A model generated the notes under the pieces. The model saw only the letters and a program-made list of their open reading frames with translations, did no database searches and was not told the DNA's origin. A stretch of 44,714 bases of DNA from Bacteroidales bacterium (lineage in GTDB: Bacteria > Bacteroidota > Bacteroidia > Bacteroidales > UBA932): NCBI GenBank assembly GCA_016290725.1, contig JAEEUZ010000002.1, forward strand, positions 1-44,714. Reading direction: 5' to 3'. A program made the position numbers and the translations under genes. Positions 1 to 8,083 of this stretch are shown here, piece by piece; positions within the stretch are counted from its first letter, which is position 1; every line of letters begins with the position of its first letter.

Positions 1-800
1 AAATGTTCGCCCACGGAGCCTTCTGCATGGCCATTTCCGGAAAGTGCTACCTGTCGCTGGCTGCGTATGGGGAAAGCGCGAACCGCGGCGCCTGCATGCA
101 GGTCTGCCGCAGGGGATATCTTGTGACGGACTACGAAACCGGCAACGAAATACACATAGACAACAAGTATCTGATGTCGCCCAAGGACCTCTGCACCGTA
201 GAGTTCATGGACCGCATCATCGACGCCGGCGTGCAGGTGTTCAAGATTGAGGGCCGCGCCCGCAGCGCAGATTACGTGAAAACATGCTCCCAGTGCTACC
301 GCGAGGCGGCGGATGCCGTTGCCGACGGCACGTATACCCCGGAGCTGGCCGCCGGTTTGAAGGAGCGCCTTGCGGAAGTGTTCAACCGCGGCTTCTGGGA
401 CGGGTATTATCTTGGCGCCCGCCTTGGCGAGTGGAGCGCGGTTTACGGCAGCCAGGCCACATATACGAAGCAGTATATCGGCAAGGTTACCAACTGGTTC
501 GACCGCATCGGCGTAGCTGAAATCAAGGTGGAGGCCGCGCCCCTGCACAAGGGCGATACGATTATGTTCATCGGCCACACCACCGGCATCCTGGAGATGC
601 GGGTCGATGACATGCGGGTGGACCTTAAGCCTGCCGATGTGTGCCCCCAGGGCGTTCCCTGCTCGGTTGCGGTGCCGCTGGACGGCATGCCGGAGGACCA
701 TGTGAATGACAACCCTTCCATGACGCCCGGCGAGCGTCTCCATCCCCGCCGAGGCGACAAAGTTTTCCTGAAAGTGAAGGTCGATGGCGGAGTGCATTGA
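1..800 (+). CDS. U32-family peptidase-like protein, 3' part
   Basis: This is the C-terminal part of a peptidase U32 (collagenase-like / TrhP-like) protein; its 5' end lies outside the window. The frame enters at base 1, and the visible protein begins MFAHGAFCMAISGKCYLS, which matches the U32 signature E-x-F-x2-G-x-x-C-x4-G-x-C. Further family features are the GACMQVCRR cysteine cluster, the YLMSPKDLC segment and the FKIEGRARS segment. U32 proteins include suspected proteases and, in several bacteria, tRNA-modification factors (TrhP, prephenate-dependent hydroxylation of U34), so the name peptidase is a family label only. The C-terminal 100 residues form the beta-barrel-like domain seen in longer family members. 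Its stop codon overlaps the start of recO by 17 bases, so the two genes are probably co-transcribed. Confidence 0.85.
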   Translation, partial: MFAHGAFCMAISGKCYLSLAAYGESANRGACMQVCRRGYLVTDYETGNEIHIDNKYLMSPKDLCTVEFMDRIIDAGVQVFKIEGRARSADYVKTCSQCYREAADAVADGTYTPELAAGLKERLAEVFNRGFWDGYYLGARLGEWSAVYGSQATYTKQYIGKVTNWFDRIGVAEIKVEAAPLHKGDTIMFIGHTTGILEMRVDDMRVDLKPADVCPQGVPCSVAVPLDGMPEDHVNDNPSMTPGERLHPRRGDKVFLKVKVDGGVH

Positions 801-1434
801 GCTCATAGTGCTGGCCACCACCAAAGCCCGTGACAACTCGCTGGTGATCCACACCCTGTCGCGCGAGTACGGCAGGCGCGGGTTTCTCGTCCGCGTTAGC
901 AAGAAAGTGCCAATGGCGCTTTTCCTTCCGCTTAACATTCTGGAGGCCGATGTGGTCTCATCGCCCAAGTCGCAGCTGCTGTCCCTGCGGGGGATATCGG
1001 CCCGCGATCCTTTGAACGGAATCCGCGGCAATATCTTCAAGAGCGGCATCACTCAGTTCATTTCGGAGGTGCTATACCGCAGTGTCCATGAAGGCATGGC
1101 TGAAGAGGGACTGTACGACTGGTGCCTGCGGTGCATCCTCACCCTGGACGCGCTGGAGCAGGATTTCGCCAATTTCGGCGTATGGTTCCTGCTGGACTAT
1201 GCCGCCGTCCTCGGTTTCCGCCCCTGCTTTGACGACATCGCCCCCTTCGCCGGCGAACACCTCCAGGCCCTGAAGCCGTTCCTTACCGCCCCCTTCTCCG
1301 AAGCCATGCTGCTTCCCCTTGACGGCAACACCCGCAGCGCCCTCTGCGAATCCATCCTCCGCTACCTGGAGTACCACACCGAATCCGCCATCCCCGTCCG
1401 CTCCCTCTCCGTCCTCCGCGACCTGTACCGCTAA
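784..1434 (+). CDS. recO: DNA repair protein RecO
   Basis: RecO acts with RecF and RecR in recombinational repair. It binds single-stranded DNA and SSB, anneals complementary strands and helps load RecA. The 216-residue protein has the typical N-terminal OB-fold start (IELIVLATTKARDNSLVIHTL, then SREYGRRGFLVR), followed by a helical C-terminal domain. It is slightly shorter than the roughly 240 residues usual for the family, and I see no clear four-cysteine zinc motif in the C-terminal half, as is common in Bacteroidota homologues. The ATG at 784 lies inside the end of the upstream U32 gene, suggesting coupled translation. The C-terminus is proline- and arginine-rich. It is followed by a 198 bp gap that contains the hairpin repeat array. 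Confidence 0.85.
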   Translation: MAECIELIVLATTKARDNSLVIHTLSREYGRRGFLVRVSKKVPMALFLPLNILEADVVSSPKSQLLSLRGISARDPLNGIRGNIFKSGITQFISEVLYRSVHEGMAEEGLYDWCLRCILTLDALEQDFANFGVWFLLDYAAVLGFRPCFDDIAPFAGEHLQALKPFLTAPFSEAMLLPLDGNTRSALCESILRYLEYHTESAIPVRSLSVLRDLYR

Positions 1435-1445
1435 CGCTATTTCCG

Positions 1446-1595
1446 GGAGTTCATCCAGGATTTGGGCTATTTTCCTGGATGAGATGTCAATTTCTCGGAG
1501 TTCATCCAGGATTTGGGCCGATTTCCGGGATGAGATGCCGATCTCAGTGAATTCATCCAGGATTTGGGCCGATTTCCGGGATGAAGTTTCCCCAG
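1446..1595. repeat. Three tandem 51 bp hairpin-forming repeats
   Basis: Three consecutive units have a period of 51 bp: the shared string TTCATCCAGGATTTGGGC begins at 1450, 1501 and 1552. Each unit is also an inverted repeat. In unit 1, TCATCCAGGA (1451-1460) pairs perfectly with TCCTGGATGA (1473-1482) across a 12-base loop. In units 2 and 3 the right arm is TCCGGGATGA, giving one mismatch. The array lies wholly between recO and rnr and just upstream of the rnr promoter. It has no T-tract typical of an intrinsic terminator. Both strands stay open through it because 51 is a multiple of three, but neither reading looks like a real gene. Confidence 0.85.
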
Positions 1596-1610
1596 TTTTT
1601 ATTATATTTG
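1583..1610 (+). promoter_or_regulatory. Probable rnr promoter (-7 box TATATTTG)
   Basis: TATATTTG at 1603-1610 matches the Bacteroidota -7 consensus TAnnTTTG and is followed 22 bases later by the rnr start codon, implying a very short leader. The -33 element is weak: the region near 1583-1590 has GTTTC rather than TTTG. The site sits directly downstream of the hairpin repeats. Confidence 0.6.
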
Positions 1611-1632
1611 TAGGAAAAGAACGCAATCTGTT

Positions 1633-3915
1633 ATGTCCAGGAAGAGAAAAGTGATTCCCGCGCCGAAAAAGGCCAAGAAAACTGCAATGGAATATGTGGG
1701 TAAAGCAACCCTTACCCGAGACGGAATGGTGTATGTGAAGGTAGATGGCGAAGACGAGGATATCTTCGTGAAACCGCCCAAGAGCATGCATGCCCTGCAC
1801 GGGGACACCGTGAGGGTTGCCGTCACGCGGGAAAAGGGCCGCGGAATGGAGCGGCGCGAGGGAAAGATAATCGCAATCCTGGAGCGGAATCCCAACCCCA
1901 TGGTTGGTGTGCTGCACATCGTTGGCAACAACGCGTGGGTGCTCATGTCGTCCAAGACCATGCCCTACGACATTCAGGTGCCCATCCCGGAAGGGGGCCA
2001 GCGGGGCATGAAAGTGGCCGCGGTGGTGGATAGCTGGGACCGCAGCGAATCCCTTCCCCAGGGCCATGTAGTGGACGTTCTTGGCATGCCCGGGGAAAAC
2101 GAGACGGAGATGCACGCCATCCTGGCCCAGTTCGGCCTTCCGTACAAGTTCACCAAGGAAGTTCTCAAGGCGGCCGATGCCATTCCGGACAGCATTTCGG
2201 ATCAGGACCGCGCCGGCAGGAAGGATTTCCGGAACACTCTCACCTTCACCATAGACCCGTACGACGCCAAAGATTATGACGACGCCCTTTCCTTCCGGAA
2301 ACTGGAAAACGGCAATTACGAGGTGGGTGTTCATATTGCCGATGTAACCTGGTACGTAAAGCCAGGCACTCCGCTGGACGCTGAAGCCCAGGCCCGCGGC
2401 ACGTCGGTGTATCTTGTAGACCGCACCGTTCCCATGCTGCCGGAGAAACTCTCCAACAAGATGTGCTCCCTGAGGCCCGGAGAAGAGAAACTAACGTTCT
2501 CGGCCGTGTTTGAAATCACGCCCCAGGCCAAGGTTTTCAACCCCTGGTTCGGCCGCACGCATATCATCTCCGACTATCGCTTCGACTACGGCCTTGCCCA
2601 GAGCATAATAGACGCCGGGCAGGATGCCCTTGAGCAAAGTTTCGGGGCCGATACTCCCTGGGGCGAAGTGCCCCGGGACATCAAGGAGGCGGTGCTGATC
2701 CTGAATCAGCTGGCCCTGAAACTGCGCAAACGACGTTTCGACAGCGGCGCGGTGAATTTCGACCGCCCGGAAATGAAGGTGGATGTGGACGAAAAGGGGA
2801 AACCCGTGAGCGTTCACCAGAAGTTCTCCCGCGAGGCCAACTGGCTCATCGAGGAATTCATGCTTCTTGCAAACCGCAACGTGGCGGAATATGTGGCTTC
2901 CGGCGGAAAGATGGGCGGCAAGGCGGTTAAGGGAGCAAAAACCTTCGTTTATCGTGTTCACGACGAACCCAACATGCTCAAGATAAGCGGCCTGCGGGAG
3001 TTCGCCGGCAATCTGGGCTACAAGATGGAGGCCTTTAACAGCGGCCGCGACGTAGCGGTGGCGCTGAACTCCCTGCTTGGCGATGCGAAGGACAAACCGG
3101 AGCTGGGGGCAATCCAGCTCATCGCCCTCCGCGCCATGGCCAAGGCCTGCTACAGCACGGACAACATCGGCCACTACGGCCTGGCCTTCCCGTTCTACAC
3201 GCATTTCACTTCGCCCATCAGGCGCTATCCGGACATGATGGTGCACCGCCTGCTTTCCCGATATCTTGCCGGCAAGGATTCTGCCGATGCCGACTACTAC
3301 GCCGCCCAGTGCAAGCACGCTTCCGAGCGCGAAGTCATCGCCGCGGAAGCCGAACGCGAGAGCATCAAGTACAAGCTGGTGGAATTCATGGAAGACAAAA
3401 TCGGCCAGCAGTTCGACGGCCACGTCTCCGGCATCACCCAGTGGGGCATTTACGTGGAAATCGAGCCCACCAAGATCGAGGGCATGGTGCCGCTCCGAAC
3501 CATCCGCAGCGACTTCTACGACTTCGACGAAGACCACTACCGCGTAGTGGGCCGCCGCACCCGCCACATCATCAAACTGGGGGATCCCGTGAAGATTATC
3601 GTCAAGGCCACCTCCCTGGAGCAGAAACTCCTGGACTACGAACTGGTGGAAGATGGCATCCCCGAAAGCAGCAGCCGCGCCGATGACTACGACCCGGACC
3701 GCGAAATCGAATACCTCGTGGACCGTCCATACCGCGGCGGCTCCGGCAAGAGTTCCCGCGGCGGCTCGGGTTCCCATGGCGGTTCTAGCTCACGTGGTTC
3801 GGGCTCCCACGGCTCCTCCCTCAAACGCTCCGGCAAGGGTTCCCGCATGCCCGAAATCACCGGCTCCACCCACCCCGGCAAGCGCTCCTCCTCCCGCAAA
3901 TCCCGCCGCCACTAA
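1633..3915 (+). CDS. rnr: Ribonuclease R
   Basis: RNase R is a processive 3'-5' exoribonuclease that degrades structured RNA and helps in rRNA and mRNA quality control. The 760-residue protein has a short basic N-terminus, cold-shock/OB-type domains to about residue 190, the RNB catalytic domain (about 200-530) and an S1 RNA-binding domain (about 585-675). The RNB active-site run DPYDAKDYDDA carries the conserved metal-binding aspartates, and FTSPIRRYPD is the second RNB hallmark. The last 70 or so residues form a low-complexity Gly/Ser/Arg/Lys tail, analogous to the basic tail of E. coli RNase R but unusually rich in Ser-Gly-Ser-His repeats. The ATG at 1633 follows a TAnnTTTG promoter closely. 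Confidence 0.93.
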   Translation: MSRKRKVIPAPKKAKKTAMEYVGKATLTRDGMVYVKVDGEDEDIFVKPPKSMHALHGDTVRVAVTREKGRGMERREGKIIAILERNPNPMVGVLHIVGNNAWVLMSSKTMPYDIQVPIPEGGQRGMKVAAVVDSWDRSESLPQGHVVDVLGMPGENETEMHAILAQFGLPYKFTKEVLKAADAIPDSISDQDRAGRKDFRNTLTFTIDPYDAKDYDDALSFRKLENGNYEVGVHIADVTWYVKPGTPLDAEAQARGTSVYLVDRTVPMLPEKLSNKMCSLRPGEEKLTFSAVFEITPQAKVFNPWFGRTHIISDYRFDYGLAQSIIDAGQDALEQSFGADTPWGEVPRDIKEAVLILNQLALKLRKRRFDSGAVNFDRPEMKVDVDEKGKPVSVHQKFSREANWLIEEFMLLANRNVAEYVASGGKMGGKAVKGAKTFVYRVHDEPNMLKISGLREFAGNLGYKMEAFNSGRDVAVALNSLLGDAKDKPELGAIQLIALRAMAKACYSTDNIGHYGLAFPFYTHFTSPIRRYPDMMVHRLLSRYLAGKDSADADYYAAQCKHASEREVIAAEAERESIKYKLVEFMEDKIGQQFDGHVSGITQWGIYVEIEPTKIEGMVPLRTIRSDFYDFDEDHYRVVGRRTRHIIKLGDPVKIIVKATSLEQKLLDYELVEDGIPESSSRADDYDPDREIEYLVDRPYRGGSGKSSRGGSGSHGGSSSRGSGSHGSSLKRSGKGSRMPEITGSTHPGKRSSSRKSRRH

Positions 3916-3926
3916 AACCCTCGGCA

Positions 3927-3956
3927 TTGAAAGTAGTGAATTATTTGTTATCTTTG
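3927..3956 (+). promoter_or_regulatory. Promoter of the GH2 beta-galactosidase gene
   Basis: TATCTTTG at 3949-3956 matches the TAnnTTTG -7 box, and TTG at 3927-3929 lies 19 bases upstream, close to the spacing known for Bacteroidota sigma-ABfr promoters. The predicted transcript start is near 3961-3964, leaving a leader of only about 12-15 bases before the ATG at 3976. Confidence 0.65.
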
Positions 3957-3976
3957 TAGACTAAAACGTCTACAAA
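3953..3976 (+). promoter_or_regulatory. Perfect 9 bp inverted repeat over the start region (operator candidate)
   Basis: TTTGTAGAC (3953-3961) and GTCTACAAA (3968-3976) form a perfect inverted repeat with a six-base centre. It begins inside the -7 box, covers the expected transcription start and ends on the first base of the start codon. This placement suits a repressor operator. Formation of an RNA hairpin is less likely because the left arm would lie largely upstream of the transcript start. Confidence 0.5.
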
Positions 3977-6900
3977 TGAAACGAACCCTGAGCCTGGCCG
4001 CGGCGCTCGTGGCCACCCTGATAGCCTATGCTGAAGAGATTCCCCTGTGGAAAGACATCAACGCCACAAGCGTGAACGCGGATACACGCCGCACGGAGGT
4101 GATTTATTACGCCTCCCGCCAGGATGCCATTTCCAAGGGCTTCCGCCAGAGCGAGAACTATAAGGACCTCAACGGCAAGTGGGACTTCAAGTTCTTTGAA
4201 GACCACCGCACCATGGCCGTGCCCGAGAGTTGGGACAAGATCAAGGTTCCCGGCAACTGGGAACTGCAGGGCTGGGGCATCCCCGTATACACCAACATCC
4301 ACTACGATTTTGCACCGGACAATCCCCAGCCGCCGGCACTTCCGGAAGCGGTGAACGCCGCCCTGTACCACAGGACCTTCACCGTTCCCTCGAAATGGAG
4401 CGGCCGCAGGGTGTTCCTGAACCTTGCAGGCATAAAGTCCGGCACGTATGTGTACGTGAACGGCAAAGAAGTGGGCTACAGCGAGGACTCCAAGAACCTC
4501 GCCCGCTTTGACATTACCCCCGTGCTTAAAGACGGCGACAACGACCTCATCCTCAAGGTATTCCGCCACACCGCCGGCTCCTATCTGGAAGACCAGGACT
4601 TCTGGCGTATCTCCGGAATTGAGCGCGACGTGTACCTCTCAAGCGAGAAAGTGGACACAGGTTTCGACTTCAGTGTTATCTCCACACTGGACGACACCTA
4701 CACGGACGGCATCTTCCGCCTGAAGATGCGCTCATCGGCCCCCACAGAGGTATTCTACGAGCTCCTGGACAGCGACGGCAGCACCATTGCCGATGCCCTC
4801 TTCGAGTTCAACGGCGACATGGCTACGGTGGTGGACACCGTGAAGAACGTGCGCAAGTGGAGCGCGGAAACACCGGAACTCTACACCCTTCTTCTGCAGG
4901 TGAACGGCGAATGGACTCGTTTCCACGTGGGATTCCGCCGCATTGAAATAGCCACGGTGAAGGACGGCGACAAAGACGTCAAGGCCCTACTGGTGAACGG
5001 CCAGCCCGTTAAGTTCAAGGGCGTTAACATTCACGAGCACAACGCCTGGACGGGCCACTACATCACCCGCAAAGACATCCTCAAGGATCTCAAACTCATG
5101 CGGGAGGCCAACGTGAACGCCATCCGCACCAGCCACTACCCCCAGTGCCGCGAATTCTATGAACTGTGCGACTCCCTGGGATTTTATGTGTACGACGAGG
5201 CCAACGTGGAATCCCACGGCATGGGCTACAAGGAGAAAACCCTTGCCGCCAAGCCGGAGTGGTACGCCAAGCACATCGACAGGATCATGAACATGTACCG
5301 CCGCACGTCCAACTACCCCTGCGTAACCATCCTGTCGCTGGGTAACGAATCGGGCAACGGCGTAAACTTCTACAACGCATACCGCGAGCTCAAGGCGCTG
5401 GAGAAAGACGGCCAGAACCGCCCCATCTGCTACGAAAGGGCGGAATACGAGTGGAACAGCGACATGGTGGTTCCCATGTATCCCAGTGCCGATGGAGCCA
5501 CCTCCGAATGGCTTCGCAAGATGGGTGAAACCTATACCAAGAAGCCCGTGTGCATGTGCGAATACGCCCACGCCATGGGTAATTCCTCCGGCAACATGGA
5601 CCACCAGTGGGAGCAGATCTACGCCCATCCTCACCTGCAGGGCGGCTTCATCTGGGACTGGGTGGACCAGGGCCTTGCAGATCCGGAGCGCATCTGGACC
5701 TATGGCGGCGACTATGGCGAGAACGCCCCCTCGGACGCCAACTTCAACTGCAACGGCATCGTAACCCCGGACCGCAAACCCCACCCCGGCTTCTACGAGG
5801 TGCAGCACGTGTACCAGAATCTTGAAATCACAGCCGTAGACGCTGCCAAGGGCACTTTCCAAATATTCAACCGCAACTACTTCAAAACTCTGGACGAGTA
5901 CACCGTCCTTTGGAAACTTGAGCGCAACGGTAAACAGATTAAAAAGGGCAAGCTCAACTTCAGCACCGCTCCCCAGAGCGCGGAGCAGTTCCACATCAGG
6001 CTCCCCCGCCTCCTCAAGAGCTCGGAGTACCGCATTATCTTCGAAGCGGTTGCCACCAAGGCCATGCCTCTGGTGAGCAAGGGTACCGTTCTCGCAAACG
6101 AGGACATCCTACTAAAAGAAGCCACGCACAAAACCCTCAAATCCAAGGGTAAGGTAAAGGTGGAGGAAACAGATTCCACTATCACCCTCAGCGGCAAAAA
6201 AGCCTCCCTGGTATTCTCCAAGGCCGATGGCAGCATCCGCTCCTACCGCTTCGCAGGCAAGGACCTCATCGACCCGGGATTCGGCCTTAAGCCCAACTTC
6301 TGGAGAGGCCCTCTGGATAACGACTATGGCAACGGACAGCCCCTTCGCGCACAGGCCTGGAAAACAGCCGGGAATAAGCTCACCGCAGCCTCCCATGAGA
6401 TAATTGCCGATGGCGCTATCATCCACGCGGAATACGAAATGCCCGCCGGAGCCGCTCTGGAAGTGGATTATCACCTCAGCGGCAAGGGCATCCTGCAGAT
6501 ATCGGCCCGGTTCAAGGGCGGAGACAAAAAGGCCGTGGACATCCCCCGCCTTGGCTTCCGCTACCGCACGTCGGCCCGTAATTTCCGCTACTTCGGACGC
6601 GGTCCCCAGGAGAACTACCAGGACCGTTTCGGCTCCACCGCGCGCAGCATCTGGAAAGGCGACGCCCGCAAGGAATGCTATCCCTATGTGCGCCCGCAGG
6701 AGAGCGGCCACCACACCCAGACCAGTTGGCTCTCCATCGGCCCCCTCACCATCGCCGGCAACTTCGAATTCAACGCGATGTGCCAGGCCATAGAGGACCT
6801 TGACGGCGAGAACAACACGGACAGGCCGTACCAGTGGAATAACTTCAGTGCCGATGAAATCCACGACGAAGCGGTCGCGGCCAACATCCTCCGCCGCCAG

Positions 6901-7104
6901 ACGCACATCTGCGACATTCCCACCCGCGACTTCACGGAAGTGTGCATCGACTATAAGATGACCGGCCTTGGCGGAGACAACAGCTGGGGCCTCCTGCCGG
7001 AGAAAGAGCGCACCCTATGGAGCGACCGCGACTACTCATGGAGCTTCGCGCTCGTTCCTTCCAAAGTGATGAAAGCGGAAAAAACCTTCAAGTACAGCTT
7101 CTAG
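3976..7104 (+). CDS. Secreted GH2 beta-galactosidase
   Basis: A 1042-residue glycoside hydrolase family 2 enzyme of the LacZ type, which hydrolyses terminal beta-galactosides with retention. A signal peptide (MKRTLSLAAALVATLIAYA) suggests export to the periplasm or surface, unlike cytoplasmic E. coli LacZ (1023 residues). Domain order is sugar-binding jelly roll (about 45-215), Ig-like domain (218-320), TIM barrel (322-610), DUF4981-type linker domain and the C-terminal beta-sandwich (about 745-1035). The acid/base is Glu458 in SLGNESGNG and the nucleophile is Glu529 in CMCEYAHAMGNSSG. The gene has its own promoter and is monocistronic, convergent with the mannosidase operon. Other GH2 specificities cannot be excluded, but the full five-domain layout favours beta-galactosidase. 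Confidence 0.9.
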   Translation: MKRTLSLAAALVATLIAYAEEIPLWKDINATSVNADTRRTEVIYYASRQDAISKGFRQSENYKDLNGKWDFKFFEDHRTMAVPESWDKIKVPGNWELQGWGIPVYTNIHYDFAPDNPQPPALPEAVNAALYHRTFTVPSKWSGRRVFLNLAGIKSGTYVYVNGKEVGYSEDSKNLARFDITPVLKDGDNDLILKVFRHTAGSYLEDQDFWRISGIERDVYLSSEKVDTGFDFSVISTLDDTYTDGIFRLKMRSSAPTEVFYELLDSDGSTIADALFEFNGDMATVVDTVKNVRKWSAETPELYTLLLQVNGEWTRFHVGFRRIEIATVKDGDKDVKALLVNGQPVKFKGVNIHEHNAWTGHYITRKDILKDLKLMREANVNAIRTSHYPQCREFYELCDSLGFYVYDEANVESHGMGYKEKTLAAKPEWYAKHIDRIMNMYRRTSNYPCVTILSLGNESGNGVNFYNAYRELKALEKDGQNRPICYERAEYEWNSDMVVPMYPSADGATSEWLRKMGETYTKKPVCMCEYAHAMGNSSGNMDHQWEQIYAHPHLQGGFIWDWVDQGLADPERIWTYGGDYGENAPSDANFNCNGIVTPDRKPHPGFYEVQHVYQNLEITAVDAAKGTFQIFNRNYFKTLDEYTVLWKLERNGKQIKKGKLNFSTAPQSAEQFHIRLPRLLKSSEYRIIFEAVATKAMPLVSKGTVLANEDILLKEATHKTLKSKGKVKVEETDSTITLSGKKASLVFSKADGSIRSYRFAGKDLIDPGFGLKPNFWRGPLDNDYGNGQPLRAQAWKTAGNKLTAASHEIIADGAIIHAEYEMPAGAALEVDYHLSGKGILQISARFKGGDKKAVDIPRLGFRYRTSARNFRYFGRGPQENYQDRFGSTARSIWKGDARKECYPYVRPQESGHHTQTSWLSIGPLTIAGNFEFNAMCQAIEDLDGENNTDRPYQWNNFSADEIHDEAVAANILRRQTHICDIPTRDFTEVCIDYKMTGLGGDNSWGLLPEKERTLWSDRDYSWSFALVPSKVMKAEKTFKYSF

Positions 7105-8081
7105 AAAACGCCGCTTGTAAGGACTTTCAGAGATCCCTGCGGGACGAACTTCATTGAAGGGGCGCTCGCAGGGATTAATACTGTGGTGCCCTGGCGGAGC
7201 GGCGTGGACGTGCCCATGCACTCAAGCGAGCCATCGCCTTCCAGAACCATCGCAACCACGAACGAATCCACGTGGCGGAGATTCTTGCTCACGGGTTTAT
7301 CCAGCTCGTACAGACTGGTTTTGAAATAAGGGCAGCTCACAAGCACCACTTCCTTGTTCTTCAAAGGCTTGTAGGCGGTTTTGTATCCCTCCGGGTACAC
7401 CTTGTAGTCGATTGCCTGGCGCGCCAGTTCCGTGTGAAGCTGTCGGGGTTTACCGTCGAGGCCCAGGCGGCCATAGTCCCAGATACGGTACGTCAGGTCC
7501 GATGTCTGCTGGATTTCGGCGATAAAGCAGCCGCTGCAGATGGCGTGGATGCGGCCTGCCGGGAGGAAGAACACATCCCCGGGCTGCACCTCATAGCGCT
7601 GCAGAACCGACGTTATGGTGCCATCGGCAACCATTCGGGTATAATCCTCCGGAGTGATGGACTCCTTGAGACCGCACAGCAGGGCTGCGCCCGGATCGGC
7701 CGATATCACATACCACATCTCGGTCTTCCCCTTGGCGGAGGGGCCATGCTCGCGCCGGGCCATCTCGTTTCCGGGATGCACCTGGATGGAAAGGTCCGAC
7801 AGGGCGTCGATAAACTTGATCAGGAGCGGGAACTCGTCGCCCGTGGAAGCATACACCTTCTCCCCTACCAGTTCTCCCTTGAACTCGTGAACCAGCGAAT
7901 TGAGGTTACGCCCAGCCAGCGGCCCGTCGGCCACAACGGAGATCTTGTCGCCATAGGCCGATATTTCCCAGCTCTCGCCGATATGTTCCACATCGGTTGT
8001 CACACCCTTGTAGGCGGGAATCTTTTCCCCGCCCCACACCATCGGCCTGAAGATAGGCTCAAATACCAGAGGATACAGCAT
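7101..8081 (-). CDS. manA: Mannose-6-phosphate isomerase, class I
   Basis: This cytoplasmic zinc enzyme interconverts mannose-6-phosphate and fructose-6-phosphate, feeding mannose into glycolysis. Family features are FRPMVWGG, IGESWEIS, the zinc-site motif LSIQVHPGNE, GKTEMWYV, FFLPAGRIHAI and AEIQQTSDLTYRIWDYGR. At 326 residues it is the short Bacillus-like type I form. I chose the ATG at 8081, two bases after the stop of the GH92 gene; a TTG two codons earlier would overlap that stop. It is the last gene of the mannosidase operon, which fits its role as the cytoplasmic step after mannose release. Its stop codon shares the tetranucleotide CTAG with the stop of the convergent beta-galactosidase gene. 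Confidence 0.92.
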   Translation of the reverse strand: MLYPLVFEPIFRPMVWGGEKIPAYKGVTTDVEHIGESWEISAYGDKISVVADGPLAGRNLNSLVHEFKGELVGEKVYASTGDEFPLLIKFIDALSDLSIQVHPGNEMARREHGPSAKGKTEMWYVISADPGAALLCGLKESITPEDYTRMVADGTITSVLQRYEVQPGDVFFLPAGRIHAICSGCFIAEIQQTSDLTYRIWDYGRLGLDGKPRQLHTELARQAIDYKVYPEGYKTAYKPLKNKEVVLVSCPYFKTSLYELDKPVSKNLRHVDSFVVAMVLEGDGSLECMGTSTPLRQGTTVLIPASAPSMKFVPQGSLKVLTSGVF

Positions 8082-8083
8082 AT

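Noticed and set aside
1072..2334. A 420-codon minus-strand open frame containing three 17-residue repeats (ISSRKSAQILDE...)
   Set aside because: It runs antisense through recO, the hairpin array and rnr. The repeats are only the translation of the 51 bp DNA repeat, and the flanking sequence is the shadow of two well-supported genes.
2491..3777. A 428-codon minus-strand open frame
   Set aside because: It is fully antisense to rnr, with composition typical of a GC-rich shadow frame and no recognisable domain.
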